Shown here piece after piece: positions 39,401 to 45,884 of a stretch of DNA of 64,000 bases (positions within the stretch are counted from its first letter, which is position 1; each line of letters begins with the position of its first letter). The notes under the pieces were generated by a model. The model worked only from the letters and a program-made list of their open reading frames with translations. It was not told where the DNA came from and did no database searches. The position numbers and the translations under genes were made by a program. Origin of the DNA: Ophthalmolycus amberensis. Its lineage: Eukaryota > Chordata > Actinopteri > Perciformes > Zoarcidae. The stretch is from positions 526,001-590,000 of the forward strand of contig JAFEUB010000812.1 in assembly GCA_024529925.1 (NCBI GenBank). Direction: 5' to 3'.

Positions 39401-42400
39401 GTATGAACACGATGATTCTAACTTTAGCTTATCTCTGTTTTCCTCTTCCTGTTGACCTACTGAGCAGCCATCACAGTGCTAAAGGACAAAGAGCCGGGCT
39501 CGTTCATTGTCAGAGACAGCCATTCATTTCGCGGGGCGTACGGGTTGGCTATGAAGGTGGCCACGCCCCCTCCGTCCGTGTTACAACAGAGTAAGAAAGG
39601 TAGGCTGGCATTGTCCTCTGACAAAGTTTTTCCTGGATTTTATTCCTTTTTTACAGAAACTGTCTTCTATTGGGAGAAAACATATACAGCCTTTAGTGGT
39701 GATTTCTAAACACACGCGTGTGGTTTTTATAGATACAGAAATGATTTGTGAATTGATCAAAGGTCCAAACAGTTCTACCAACATGTCCAACACAAAAGAA
39801 AGCATCACACCTTTCACATTGTTCTTTTCAGTGACTCTACACGTTATACAATGTGATTTACCGTATTTCATTTTTGAAATTCTTTTTTCTCTGAAATAGA
39901 TTTTCTGAGCCACTGATATGAAGACGAAGGGATTCAATGTTGTCTTTATTCATATACATTGTTTTTGTCATGAGTAAATTCCCAGAGGGTTTTACCTACC
40001 AGTCAGTAACAACATATCTATGCAAATGAACCAAAATATACTGAAATATGCAGAACATCTTGTTTGTTTCTGCAGTGGGAGACCTGTCCAATGAGCTGGT
40101 GAGACACTTCCTCATAGAGTGCTCGCAGAAAGGAGTTCGTCTCAAGGGCTGCCCCAATGAGCCGTACTTTGGTGAGAATACTGAGTCTTTACCGAGAGTC
40201 TTGAATCATTTATCACATTTGGTGACAGTTTAGCCAAAATCTAATCCTAAGAGTCATCGTAGTATAGCAAACATCTACGTGTATGTGATCATATCACCTC
40301 TTCATTGCATTATAAAGAATGAAAAAAACTCTGATACAATTAATCAAAGAGTCTTGAACACGGGATTTCTTGTCAGCCAAGTGGAAAACACGAATAAACA
40401 ACTGGAAGCAACGTAAACCAAACCACAAAGTCAAATTGTTGTCATGTTATTACTCACTGTCAGCAGAGTTATAATGTGGTAGTTCCATCTGCTGCACTGC
40501 ATCATGTTTTAAGAACCTCTCTCGTGTTTTCCAAAATGTTCATCTGCATGTCAGATAAATGGTGCTTTATTTTACAGGTCTGTAATTATCAGGAAGTTAC
40601 TGACTTGTAAAACCAATAAGCGTTGAAGAGTAATATGAACAATATTTCCCTCTGAACTGGAGGAAAAGCAGAAAATTGCATCAAACAGTAAACAGTAATA
40701 CTAATTGTTAAAGTAAAGTACAAGAGAATTGTTGTACTGTTGGTGGAGTCAAACACTGAGCTGACATTGTGTCACCCTCTACTGGGCAGCGTGATGAGGT
40801 GCAGCTGGCTTCCTTATGAATCGCATCCATCATGCATCTGGATAGTGAGGATCTTTGTGAAATGTTTATTTTTTTTATTTTTCCTGCCAGGAAGTCTGAC
40901 AGCTCTGGTGTGTCAGCACTCCATCACCCCTCTGGCTCTGCCCTGTAAACTCATCCTGCCTGACAAAGGTGAGCAACAAGAGCCCTCGTGTCCGAACCAA
41001 CAGCTGCAATCAACTTTGAATCGCATTTCCCAGCCCTACATGCGTGCGTGTGTGTGCGTGTGTGTGCATGCCTGGTTGAAATGGCTCGTTTGCATGCATA
41101 GGTGAAATGAGTGTGTTTCTCAGTCAGTTAACTCTCCGTGCGTCGTTGCCTACAGACCCGGTGGAGGAGCTCAATGACTCACCTGCACATACGGCAACCA
41201 ATTCAGCAGCTGAGCTCCTCAAACAGGGAGCAGGTACGAATAAAACCAGTAGATGATAACTTTACATTTTCATTTTGTGGTGAACTGCTCTTTTACTTTG
41301 TGTGATCCTTTATGGTACTGTATGTAGCGTGTAACGTGTGGTACCTGGGCTCTGTGGAGCTGGAGTCTCTGACAGGACATCAGGCGGTTCAGAAGGCCAC
41401 CACGCTGACCCTCTCCATGGACCCCCCTCCGGCGTCCACCGCAGTCCACTTCAAGGTGTCGGCGCAGGGGATCACGCTCACTGACAACCAGAGGAAGTGA
41501 GTGTGCAGACATTTAGAGTCCAAGCAGAGATAAGGGAGTGAATCCACGCGTTGACACAGGACGGTCTCCGTTTGTTCCTGCAGGTTGTTTTTCAGGAGAC
41601 ACTACGCGGTCAACACTGTCATCTTCTGTTCTCTGGACCCACAGGGCAGGAAGTGAGTATCATCTCTTGTAGTTATTCATATTGACATTTAATTAAAAAG
41701 CACATCACCTCCTAGGCGGCACAGTCCAGTAAAGATGATTACCGTTTCTCTGTTTATCATTGGGCAACATTGATTTTTTCCTTCATGCGCAATTTGGGAA
41801 AGCACACTGTTGTTCCTTCATAACAATAAAGGAGATTTTAGATTGAAACCTCAGATCAGAGCCTATATTTTCAAACAACTGGAGGGCTTTATTAGTCGCA
41901 AAATACCACAAAAGGTCTAAGGAATCCTAATACATATTGTATCATGCATATTATATAAGATGGCTGCAAAAACAGTCCAAAATTGGGATAGTGTATATTA
42001 TTATCTGACAGGTCCTTGTCCTGCTACGGCCATATTTTTTGAAGGACTGTCTTTTATATTTGATGTAATATTAATGTCTATATGTGATGTATAATTATAA
42101 ACCTTTGATGGCCAATAACAGTGTGATAACGTGTGTTATTCTGTCCCAAACAGATGGACGAGGGGCAGCGGTTCTACTGCAAAGTAAGCGCCACCTTCAT
42201 TGCTCGCTTCATCATGATTCATTATGACACAATATGATTCATTATGACACAATAAGTGTTTGAATCATAATTTGTTTAACTTAACAACTAAAAAAGTTTA
42301 TTGCATGACTTGCACATTCACACTGATACAACAGATTATGAGATAATAAGTATATCTTAGTTTCCTGAATTGGCCAAGTTAGATGTTCAGAGTTTCAGCA

Positions 42401-43029
42401 CAGATTTAGGAGGCCTCGAAATGATTCTCCATCCAAGATCTGTCTTTAAATATTAAACACCCTTTGCACAGTTGAAAGATGGCTGTAAAGAGATTTCTTT
42501 GTTTCGTGAAGTAAGGCTGGGGTTAGCTTGAATTCATGTTAATGTCTATGCTGTAATGTTTTCATGGCACATTTGAAATTATTGCGAGAATTATTGCGAA
42601 TCGGCAGTAGAGACATAAGAGATGGATATAATAGACATAATAGACATAATGGAAAAGTAAATGTAGTTGCAGGAGTCGTCTAAGAAATAGTTTTCCTGCC
42701 ACAAAAACTTGTTTCTGTCAAAACGGAAACTACAAACCTTTTACGGTGACATTTTAAGCCGGCAAAGAGTGATACTCGAAGAAGTATTGCTTGAAGCAAG
42801 ACACTGAACTTCTCCCTGCTCATGATTGTCAAATGTAGATAAGCTCTTGAATGAGCATTCCCGTCTGTCTCTGTCCCTTTCTTCCAGGATCTTTGGATTT
42901 GTAGCCAGGAAATCTCAGAGTGAGACTGAAAATATATGCCACCTGTTCGCTGAACACGACCCCGAGCAGCCGGCGAGCGCCATCGTCAACTTCGTCTCAA
43001 AAGTCATGATCGGGTCACATAAGAAGTGA
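7053..43029 (+). CDS. tns3: Tensin-3 gene, 26 coding exons spliced (single-base frame break in exon 12)
   Basis: Tensins link integrin tails to actin at focal and fibrillar adhesions and bind phosphotyrosine proteins. Twenty-six exons with GT-AG borders join in frame to give 1259 residues if A17070 is skipped. Seen in order: a PTEN-like phosphatase domain (about 1-170) with a complete CX5R loop (C107 to R113), a C2 domain (about 171-310), a Ser/Pro-rich disordered region (about 342-975), an SH2 domain (about 986-1095) with FIVRDS and its phosphotyrosine-binding Arg1011, and a PTB domain (about 1126-1256). I assign tensin-3 rather than tensin-1, -2 or -4 from recalled family sequence: the MEE...LTYITERI start, the HCRG phosphatase loop, RETDILDDE, SPHSGSSLSIPF, and the near-identical KDKEPGSFIVRDSHSFRG and EHDPEQPASAIVNFVSKVMI. 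Teleosts may have two tns3 copies; I cannot tell which this is. The start at 7053 matches the family N-terminus. As written, the frame breaks at 17070 and stops at 17087 after 522 residues. Confidence 0.93.
7336..7386 (+). CDS. tns3: tns3 coding exon 2 (residues 51-67)
   Basis: A 51-base exon, phase 0 at both ends, between the acceptor TTCAG and the donor GTAATG. It encodes LINLSQKNKTLTQMNHK, matching the tensin LNLSEKRYDLTKLNPK stretch before the acidic loop. Confidence 0.93.
7474..7596 (+). CDS. tns3: tns3 coding exon 3 (residues 68-108, acidic loop and catalytic Cys)
   Basis: Encodes the stretch equivalent to the WPD loop (GWVDLLAPDLD) and ends with VLHCR, placing the putative catalytic Cys107 at the end of the exon. 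Phase 0 at both ends. Several tensins have lost this Cys; it is kept here, as in human tensin-3. Confidence 0.95.
7713..7777 (+). CDS. tns3: tns3 coding exon 4 (residues 109-129, rest of P-loop)
   Basis: Begins GCKGRLGVLVASY, completing the CX5R loop with Arg113. The position after Arg is Leu instead of the Thr/Ser of active PTPs; human tensin-3 has Ile there. Acceptor CCACAG, donor GTAACA. Ends in phase 2. Confidence 0.95.
7778..9155 (+). other. tns3: tns3 intron 4
   Basis: A 1378-bp GT-AG intron. It contains a GT microsatellite at 7811-7842 and otherwise no structure I recognise. Confidence 0.85.
7811..7842 (+). repeat. GT microsatellite
   Basis: Sixteen uninterrupted GT units in tns3 intron 4. 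Confidence 0.95.
9156..9239 (+). CDS. tns3: tns3 coding exon 5 (residues 130-158)
   Basis: Encodes AELSLDHFAMRRFYNDKL and SALMTPSQKR, matching the phosphatase C-terminal helices of tensins. The final Arg codon is split with exon 6. Acceptor CTCTCAG, donor GTAAGA. Confidence 0.95.
9503..9615 (+). CDS. tns3: tns3 coding exon 6 (residues 158-196, domain junction)
   Basis: Encodes YVWMLGSMLKGGLRM and SFLLCVVLHGLPKIRPDG, the end of the phosphatase domain and the first strand of the C2 domain. Acceptor CTCCAG, donor GTAAGC, ends in phase 1. Confidence 0.95.
9889..9949 (+). CDS. tns3: tns3 coding exon 7 (residues 196-216, C2)
   Basis: Encodes CSLFLRVYQSLQAVCTSAV, matching the RPFLKLYQAMQPVYTSG stretch of tensin-3 C2. 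Acceptor TTTCCCAG, donor GTAAGA, ends in phase 2. Confidence 0.93.
10048..10123 (+). CDS. tns3: tns3 coding exon 8 (residues 216-241, C2)
   Basis: Encodes RLYFVLQPAQLLKGDIM, a highly conserved C2 stretch (EPAQLLKGDVM in the family). Acceptor CTCTCAG, donor GTGAGT, ends in phase 0. Confidence 0.95.
10124..10804 (+). other. tns3: tns3 intron 8
   Basis: A 681-bp, very AT-rich GT-AG intron in the C2 region. I see no repeat or regulatory element in it. Confidence 0.85.
10805..10934 (+). CDS. tns3: tns3 coding exon 9 (residues 242-285, C2)
   Basis: Encodes VVCYDKNSQSASRQVVFRLQ then FHTGLVLGHTLTF, matching the C2 core (VIFRLQFHTGAVQG in the human protein). Acceptor ATTTCAG, donor GTATTT, ends in phase 1. 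Confidence 0.95.
11168..11233 (+). CDS. tns3: tns3 coding exon 10 (residues 285-307, C2 end)
   Basis: Encodes ARFPEDGKVELLLSDSPEKI, the last C2 strands (family: DRFPDYGKVELVFSATPEKI). Acceptor TTCCAG, donor GTACAC, ends in phase 1. Confidence 0.95.
11234..12322 (+). other. tns3: tns3 intron 10
   Basis: A 1089-bp GT-AG intron. Its first half holds a dispersed repeat in minus orientation (about 11420-11760) that matches one in intron 12. The rest has scattered short CA tracts. Confidence 0.85.
11420..11760 (-). repeat. Dispersed repeat family B, copy 1
   Basis: Its reverse complement aligns along its length with 17620-17985: shared strings include GACTTTT next to TAGCGCCAC, a CCCAGATGATGAGTC-like/CCCAGAGGATGAATC stretch, AAATACCTGCA and CAGCCTCAGCTG. 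Likely the tail of a retroelement or a non-autonomous element; I cannot name the family. Confidence 0.75.
12323..12427 (+). CDS. tns3: tns3 coding exon 11 (residues 307-342)
   Basis: Encodes VTVDYDTLDPLVRRDSYQD, matching the VIVDYNTTDPLIRWDSYEN motif that closes the PTEN-like module in tensins. Acceptor GTGCAG, donor GTGAGC, ends in phase 1. Confidence 0.95.
13416..13530 (+). repeat. Dispersed repeat family A, copy 1
   Basis: Shares GGGGACCAAAATGGAGC and TTCATCAGGTTGACACAAAC with the copies at 31929, 48310 and 53262. Family unknown to me by name. Confidence 0.7.
15640..15720 (+). repeat. ATTAATCGATT-type dispersed repeat
   Basis: Contains ATCAATTATCAAATAATTGG and CAACTGATTAATCGATTGAT. A copy in the other orientation lies at 28449-28600. 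Confidence 0.5.
16543..17497 (+). CDS. tns3: tns3 coding exon 12, large disordered-region exon with a +1 frame break
   Basis: At 955 bases this is the largest exon. Frame 1 encodes FARVRKKSSEEG, RETDILDDEDDVDG and ends YSTHSWVR; these match tensin-3 AKVRKKSS, RETDILDDE and YSTQTWVR. Family proteins continue QQQMV. Here QQQMVDVV is in the next frame, beginning at 17071 after one surplus A at 17070, and that frame goes on through SREAVQRGPANE and DIDESIEQLNLLILDLDPTF, again matching tensin-3. Read without correction, translation gives TAADG and stops at 17085-17087. There is no room for an intron at this point. Acceptor TTCACAG, donor GTAAGA, ends in phase 1. Confidence 0.92.
17498..21480 (+). 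other. tns3: tns3 intron 12
   Basis: A 3983-bp intron. Contains a dispersed repeat (about 17620-17985) and a GC-richer block at about 19540-19830 with a 9-bp perfect hairpin at 19799-19827. No exon is supported. Confidence 0.8.
17620..17985 (+). repeat. Dispersed repeat family B, copy 2
   Basis: Opposite-orientation partner of the copy at 11420-11760, with the same ordered blocks over about 350 bases. Confidence 0.75.
21481..21611 (+). CDS. tns3: tns3 coding exon 13 (residues 660-703, disordered region)
   Basis: The acceptor TATCTCAG opens a frame with KQQMQVSDVTDYDGRHSPGW and VCTPPFSPSQ, and the exon ends at the donor GTGATC in phase 0. Conservation is low here, as expected for the linker. 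The exon is supported mainly by frame continuity with both neighbours and by Ser/Pro-rich composition. Confidence 0.75.
21712..21800 (+). repeat. Dispersed repeat family A, copy 2 (fragment)
   Basis: Covers the left part of the family only: CAGCAGAGAGACACAGTTAG, CTGGTGAACATAGGGGAGCA and GTGGAGACCAAA, in the same order as in the 31929 copy. Confidence 0.65.
22555..22581 (+). repeat. GT microsatellite
   Basis: About 13 GT units in intron 13, about 95 bases before the exon 14 acceptor. Confidence 0.95.
22678..22786 (+). CDS. tns3: tns3 coding exon 14 (residues 704-740, disordered region)
   Basis: Encodes TPSFPVSPPTPY, matching the TPAFPVSPETPY motif of tensin-3. Acceptor TTTAAAG after a T-rich tract, donor GTAAGA, phase 0 to phase 1. 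Confidence 0.88.
22880..22948 (+). CDS. tns3: tns3 coding exon 15 (residues 740-763, disordered region)
   Basis: Opens VKHFSELSQLKTGGQW, so the exon 14-15 junction restores TPYVK as in the human protein. A 93-bp intron precedes it and a 14.4-kb intron follows. Acceptor TTCCCAG, donor GTACAC, ends in phase 1. Confidence 0.85.
23116..23150 (+). repeat. CA microsatellite
   Basis: About 17 AC units, followed at once by CTGTGTGTGTCTG, so CA and GT tracts face each other and could pair. Confidence 0.95.
24913..24937 (+). repeat. 25-base G homopolymer
   Basis: An uninterrupted run of 25 G in intron 15. The true length is uncertain, since such runs are hard to sequence. Confidence 0.9.
27067..27602 (+). 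promoter_or_regulatory. tns3: Candidate internal promoter and alternative first exon in intron 15
   Basis: A TATA-like CATAAAAGG at about 27074-27082 is followed by roughly 500 bases of GA-rich DNA. Then comes an ATG at 27587 with A at -3, four further codons (TASL) and one base before the strong donor GTACGT at 27603. The frame has a stop upstream at 27524, so this would be its first ATG. The exon ends in phase 1, which exon 16 requires. If used, it would make a short tensin with MTASL joined to the 763-1259 part (SH2-PTB, no phosphatase/C2), and it would bypass the exon 12 frame break. Inferred from sequence only. Confidence 0.3.
28449..28600 (-). repeat. ATTAATCGATT-type dispersed repeat
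   Basis: GAGCAGAAACGATGAGTCGA followed by TTAATCAATC, complementary in type to the copy at 15640-15720. Confidence 0.45.
31929..32130 (+). repeat. Dispersed repeat family A, copy 3 (most complete)
   Basis: Contains the full order of blocks: ACAGCAGACAG, CTAGCTGGTGAGGAAAGTGG, GGTGGAGACCAAATCAGAGC, AAAAGGAGAGTGAATGATGG and TTCATCGGGTGGACACAAAC. Confidence 0.75.
32621..32679 (+). repeat. Interrupted GT microsatellite
   Basis: GT units broken by GCGT and GGCGT interruptions over about 59 bases in intron 15. Confidence 0.95.
33152..33179 (+). repeat. (TTATGGG)4 tract
   Basis: Four perfect copies of TTATGGG, one base away from vertebrate telomere-type TTAGGG, directly after a short GT tract and before GCGGGGGC. 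Confidence 0.95.
34850..35255. repeat. Teleost-type (AAGTA)-rich non-autonomous element
   Basis: Contains CTTAACTTAAGTATAAGTAT, GAGTAAAAAGTACAAAAAAG and GAGTAAATGTACTTACTCA, typical of short DNA elements common in ray-finned fish that end in CAGTGGTGGAAGAAGT. Ends are not resolved. Confidence 0.5.
35498..35560 (+). repeat. CAGTGGTGGA-type element end
   Basis: CAGTGGTGGAGGAACTATTT followed by AGATCCTTTGAAACTTAATT resembles the terminal sequence of the element at 966-1010. Confidence 0.45.
35975..36022 (+). repeat. GT microsatellite
   Basis: About 24 GT-type units with two GC interruptions near the left end, in intron 15. Confidence 0.95.
36193..36220 (+). repeat. G-rich tract
   Basis: G runs broken by single T, ending in a 15-base G run (36205-36219). 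Could form a quadruplex on the plus strand. Confidence 0.9.
36396..36436 (+). repeat. C run plus CA microsatellite
   Basis: An 11-base C run that passes directly into about 15 CA units. Confidence 0.93.
37389..37548 (+). CDS. tns3: tns3 coding exon 16 (residues 763-816, disordered region)
   Basis: Encodes DSRSFLDSMNHAGGSTEGEL and SVTPASCQRIFGSMYSMSSD, rich in Ser and Thr. The frame joins exon 15 and exon 17 exactly (phase 1 in, phase 2 out). Acceptor TTCCTCAG, donor GTACAC. I do not recognise a specific motif. Confidence 0.82.
37830..38284 (+). CDS. tns3: tns3 coding exon 17 (residues 816-968, Pro/Ser/Gly-rich)
   Basis: Encodes a Pro/Ser/Gly-rich segment ending GFSSPHSGSSLSIPFSSS, which matches the GFSSPHSGSTISIPF motif just before the SH2 domain in tensin-3; LPEKRRGGEG matches LPEKKRASEG. 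Acceptor TTCTGCAG, donor GTATAC, ends in phase 1. Confidence 0.92.
38285..39249 (+). other. tns3: tns3 intron 17
   Basis: A 965-bp AT-rich GT-AG intron between the last disordered-region exon and the SH2 start. No element recognised. Confidence 0.85.
39250..39333 (+). CDS. tns3: tns3 coding exon 18 (residues 968-996, SH2 start)
   Basis: Encodes VKFVQDTSKFWYKPDISRDQ, nearly identical to the start of the tensin-3 SH2 domain. Acceptor CTTGCAG, donor GTAAAT, ends in phase 1. Confidence 0.97.
39468..39599 (+). CDS. tns3: tns3 coding exon 19 (residues 996-1040, SH2 phosphotyrosine pocket)
   Basis: Encodes LKDKEPGSFIVRDSHSFRGA with the FIVRDS motif; Arg1011 should contact phosphotyrosine. A second possible donor, GTAAGA at 39591, lies 9 bases before the one used here (GTAGGC at 39600). 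I chose the downstream site because tensin-3 keeps the two Lys encoded between them. Confidence 0.96.
39600..40075 (+). other. tns3: tns3 intron 19
   Basis: A 476-bp GT-AG intron within the SH2 domain. Nothing recognised apart from the alternative donor just upstream of its 5' end. Confidence 0.85.
40076..40171 (+). CDS. tns3: tns3 coding exon 20 (residues 1040-1072, SH2)
   Basis: Encodes NELVRHFLIECSQKGVRLKG and CPNEPYFG, conserved SH2 core of tensins. Acceptor TTCTGCAG, donor GTGAGA, ends in phase 1. Confidence 0.97.
40172..40890 (+). other. tns3: tns3 intron 20
   Basis: A 719-bp AT-rich GT-AG intron in the SH2 domain, without recognisable elements. Confidence 0.85.
40891..40968 (+). CDS. 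tns3: tns3 coding exon 21 (residues 1072-1098, SH2 end)
   Basis: Encodes SLTALVCQHSITPLALPCKL, the last part of the SH2 domain, identical over this stretch to what I recall of human tensin-3. Acceptor CTGCCAG, donor GTGAGC. Confidence 0.97.
41156..41233 (+). CDS. tns3: tns3 coding exon 22 (residues 1098-1124, SH2-PTB linker)
   Basis: Encodes DPVEELNDSPAHTATNSAAE and LLKQGA, the linker between SH2 and PTB domains (NSAAELLKQGA is a tensin signature). Acceptor CCTACAG, donor GTACGA. Confidence 0.96.
41328..41496 (+). CDS. tns3: tns3 coding exon 23 (residues 1124-1180, PTB start)
   Basis: Encodes CNVWYLGSVELESLTGHQAV and HFKVSAQGITLTDNQRK, the first half of the PTB domain, which in tensins binds integrin beta tails. 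The last Lys codon is split. Donor GTGAGT, ends in phase 2. Confidence 0.97.
41584..41652 (+). CDS. tns3: tns3 coding exon 24 (residues 1180-1203, PTB)
   Basis: Encodes LFFRRHYAVNTVIFCSLDPQ, core PTB strands. An 87-bp intron precedes it. Acceptor CTGCAG, donor GTGAGT. Confidence 0.97.
41653..42153 (+). other. tns3: tns3 intron 24
   Basis: A 501-bp AT-rich GT-AG intron in the PTB domain, upstream of the 30-base microexon. Nothing else seen. Confidence 0.85.
42154..42183 (+). CDS. tns3: tns3 coding exon 25 (30-base microexon, PTB)
   Basis: A 30-base exon encoding WTRGSGSTA between the split Lys codons, aligned with the WIKDGPSS loop of the PTB domain. Phase 2 in and out, so skipping it would keep the frame and shorten a surface loop by ten residues. 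Acceptor AAACAG, donor GTAAGC. Confidence 0.9.
42184..42887 (+). other. tns3: tns3 intron 25
   Basis: A 704-bp GT-AG intron after the microexon. It starts 30 bases before a perfect 20-base tandem duplication (42214-42253). Confidence 0.85.
42214..42253. repeat. Perfect 20-base tandem duplication
   Basis: ATGATTCATTATGACACAAT occurs twice head to tail at 42214-42233 and 42234-42253, without a mismatch, just inside intron 25. Likely a recent slippage or duplication event. Confidence 0.95.
42888..43029 (+). CDS. tns3: tns3 coding exon 26 (residues 1213-1259 and stop)
   Basis: Encodes FGFVARKSQSETENICHLFA and EHDPEQPASAIVNFVSKVMI, then GSHKK and TGA at 43027-43029. The end matches the tensin-3 C-terminus almost exactly. 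Acceptor TTCCAG. Confidence 0.97.
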
Positions 43030-44170
43030 GGAGAAGGACACTCACCGCAGAGTGAAGAGCCTGGACTGGGGATCAACTTCCAACCCCATCATTTTATAAA
43101 TATGAGTGTGGATCCAAAAAACAACAACACACTCCAGCACCCTGGTCCTGTTGGTCCATCTGAACGGATACACTTGTGTATTTTGTACTGACTGCACTAA
43201 AGGATGCCGCCACCAGAGGGAGCCAAGATTGTCATGTAGAAAGTTAAACTCATCAGCAGGAGGCTTTAAGATGGATCCTTGGGATTTAAAAAAATAAAAA
43301 AATTGTAAACATCAGACCCTTTCCTCCAGGGGATCGAGTATGAAAATCAGATTTCTACTAAATCAGACTGTATCTTCAAGCATCCTCTAAATGTACCGTA
43401 TACTGACTTTGCTTTCTGCTGGCAGTCATAGCCAAAAAAACACATTTATTGATAAAACTTGGGAGAATATCTGATATTCTGCACATGAACATTCTTTTTC
43501 AGTATGACTATAACTTTAAAAGCTTTTAATTTTGGTAACATGTGTGAATCAGGTATCAACATCACTTTTGTGCAAGCCACAGGCCCATGTTTGTTTGTTA
43601 ATTAAAACAAAACCAATGATATCGTCACATGACAAAGCCAGTAATGTGGTCGCCTTGTACTTAAGATGGATTTACTGTGTTCTGTTTATAGTATTTATCC
43701 CTTTTTACAGATGTGACAGAAGTCTTTTTTACCCCCTAAATATACTTGTCATATATTTTTGTATATTAACACAGTGTACATTAGGTTTAAAGGCAGTGAA
43801 CCTTAGAATTTACTTGTTTATTTCACATATTGTTGAAGTATTTCACATACCAGTAAGATACTACATAAGCTGCCCCACTCATACTTGTTGTATTACTAAT
43901 ACGGATGTCGATATGTTCCTTTTACACTAACTCAATACAGATTTATGCAGAGTTATTGTGCCATGAAAAACGTTATTCCGAGTGTCTCTAATAAGAGATC
44001 AAATACAGTCACTGTGAGAAATGTCACAATTCAAGTCCACCTCACGATTGTTTCCTTTCACAGCTTCCTCTGTTCATCACAGGCATCTTGATTTTCTGAT
44101 TTGTAAATGAACGTTGATCATTTACCGAGGCATCTCTAATTCTGAGATAATATTAAAGCGTTGATGCGCC
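43030..44170 (+). other. tns3: Probable tns3 3' untranslated region
   Basis: AT-rich non-coding DNA directly after the stop. An AATAAA lies at 43293-43298 inside an A-rich run. An ATTAAA at 44152-44157 is followed by T-rich DNA at about 44205-44280 and is the better candidate for the distal poly(A) signal. The true end is not determined. Confidence 0.45.
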
Positions 44171-45345
44171 AAAGTCTCATAAAGAAAAAACATTTTCTTA
44201 TTTACGCTCTGTGGTATCCATGCCTTGCAGACTGTTATGTTTTCTTTGACTATGTTTTGTTTTTATGATGAGCTTTTTTAATGTTGATTTAACAGATATG
44301 GTGGTGGTGACCCAACCCTCATAATTGCCACAATATCTGCAAATAAGTTAATATTGTCACAGTGACACACAAACAAAAAGCATGTTCGAAATTATTCAGG
44401 CAAAAATCAAAGTAAGGCTCAAAGCAACGTATACAAATGGTGATATTCACATAAAGAAGATTTGCTTTTGAGAAATCAATTTCTGCCAGAAATCTTCTTC
44501 CACTGTGGTATAATGGTATAATGGAGGAGAATGGCATTTGTTTTGTTTAAATTTGAATGAAACAGTTTTCTAATGAAAAGATCAAAACCAACAATGTGCT
44601 AGTCTATCACTCAGAACTTACACACTCTGTCTGTGGCTCTCAGGCCCAAGCCCACTCGCTGCTCTCGTGAGTATTTGGGGCAGCAGGACAGCGTATGTTG
44701 GATGGAGTCAAAACAAACTACTGTTCATGTGATGAAGGAACATGTCACCCAGTGCCACAGTGCGGCTCATTGATGGCTTTTTAGTATAGTTGCTAGACAA
44801 CAATGGAGCCCTATGACACAGAGGAAGATTTTATATCTGGCTTTGATGCACACACAATGCGTGTTGGCATTGTTGGTTGTGTTCTTTTCACTTGATTTGT
44901 TGACAATAAGTCATGTGAGTGTGAAACGAGTATTTCAAAACCTCGACAAATAACAGTAAAACGAGTTGCATGTCTTGATAAACTAGATGTGAGCAAATAT
45001 GCTGTTTTGTGGTGAGCTGACACTTTAAAATCTAAAGTTGCAGTTTACAGTTTTGCTAATAGATGGCAGTAATCAGCCACCAAATTTCACACGTCATAAT
45101 GAATCCAAGTACCGATTAGTTAAGCTCTCGCTAGACCGCACACAACTTGAAGGTATTTTGAAAATACTCTATTTTTGGATGGAATATTTACTTTAGATTT
45201 TTCAGTGATTCTCTTCCTTACTCGCTTTTCTACTCACATCAGTTTTATACCAAGAAACAGTTGCAGATGGAGCTGAGCAGGTCCACACATGCAGGAAGAA
45301 CCACCACTCTTGAATAAACTTGGCAATGTCAAAGCATATCCAAGC

Positions 45346-45378
<33 letters not shown>

Positions 45379-45880
45379 AGAAATCCGGGGGTGTGCACAT
45401 GACAGGGACAAAAAGGTGGTTTAAACGCACGCCTGATAGGCCTCCAGGTGCCTCATAGACCTGCTGATCCATCTGTCGCCAGCCTCTCTGTGTGTTAGCT
45501 GAGGCTTTTAGACACCAGGTCATCAGATACCAGTTTTTGAATGAGGCTTTATTCAGGTTCCTGGTCTCTGTGGAGAGAGCTGAGGAACTGGAAGTGGGAC
45601 AGATAGACGTGGGGACACATCCCAGTCATGCCCGGCCTGGAGAAAGAGGGACTGAATGAGGGGAGTAGATGAGGGAGTAGAGGGGGGTGTAGGGATGGTG
45701 TCTGTGTGGGGGGTGGGGGTGATGGAGGTGGTGGTGGTGGTGGAGGGGGGGAGGGTTGTCGGTGGATGACCTCACCATTACGGGAAACTTTCCCACAGCC
45801 TGCACACAAAGAAGGCCGTCAAAAGGTAAAAAGGATGAGAAAGAATAGAAATTTAACACAGTGTGTAAAAAAGGAGGCAA
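44171..45880. other. Non-coding DNA downstream of tns3
   Basis: AT-rich at first, then G-rich at about 45650-45760 with GGT and GGGGGT strings. No exon or RNA gene recognised. Confidence 0.6.
45347..45375 (+). repeat. TG microsatellite
   Basis: About 14 TG units in downstream DNA. Confidence 0.93.
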
Positions 45881-45884
45881 AGTG

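Noticed and set aside
43210..43223. CCACCAGAGGGAGC in the 3' UTR as a CTCF site
   Set aside because: One mismatch in the core at a conserved C; weaker than the other candidates.
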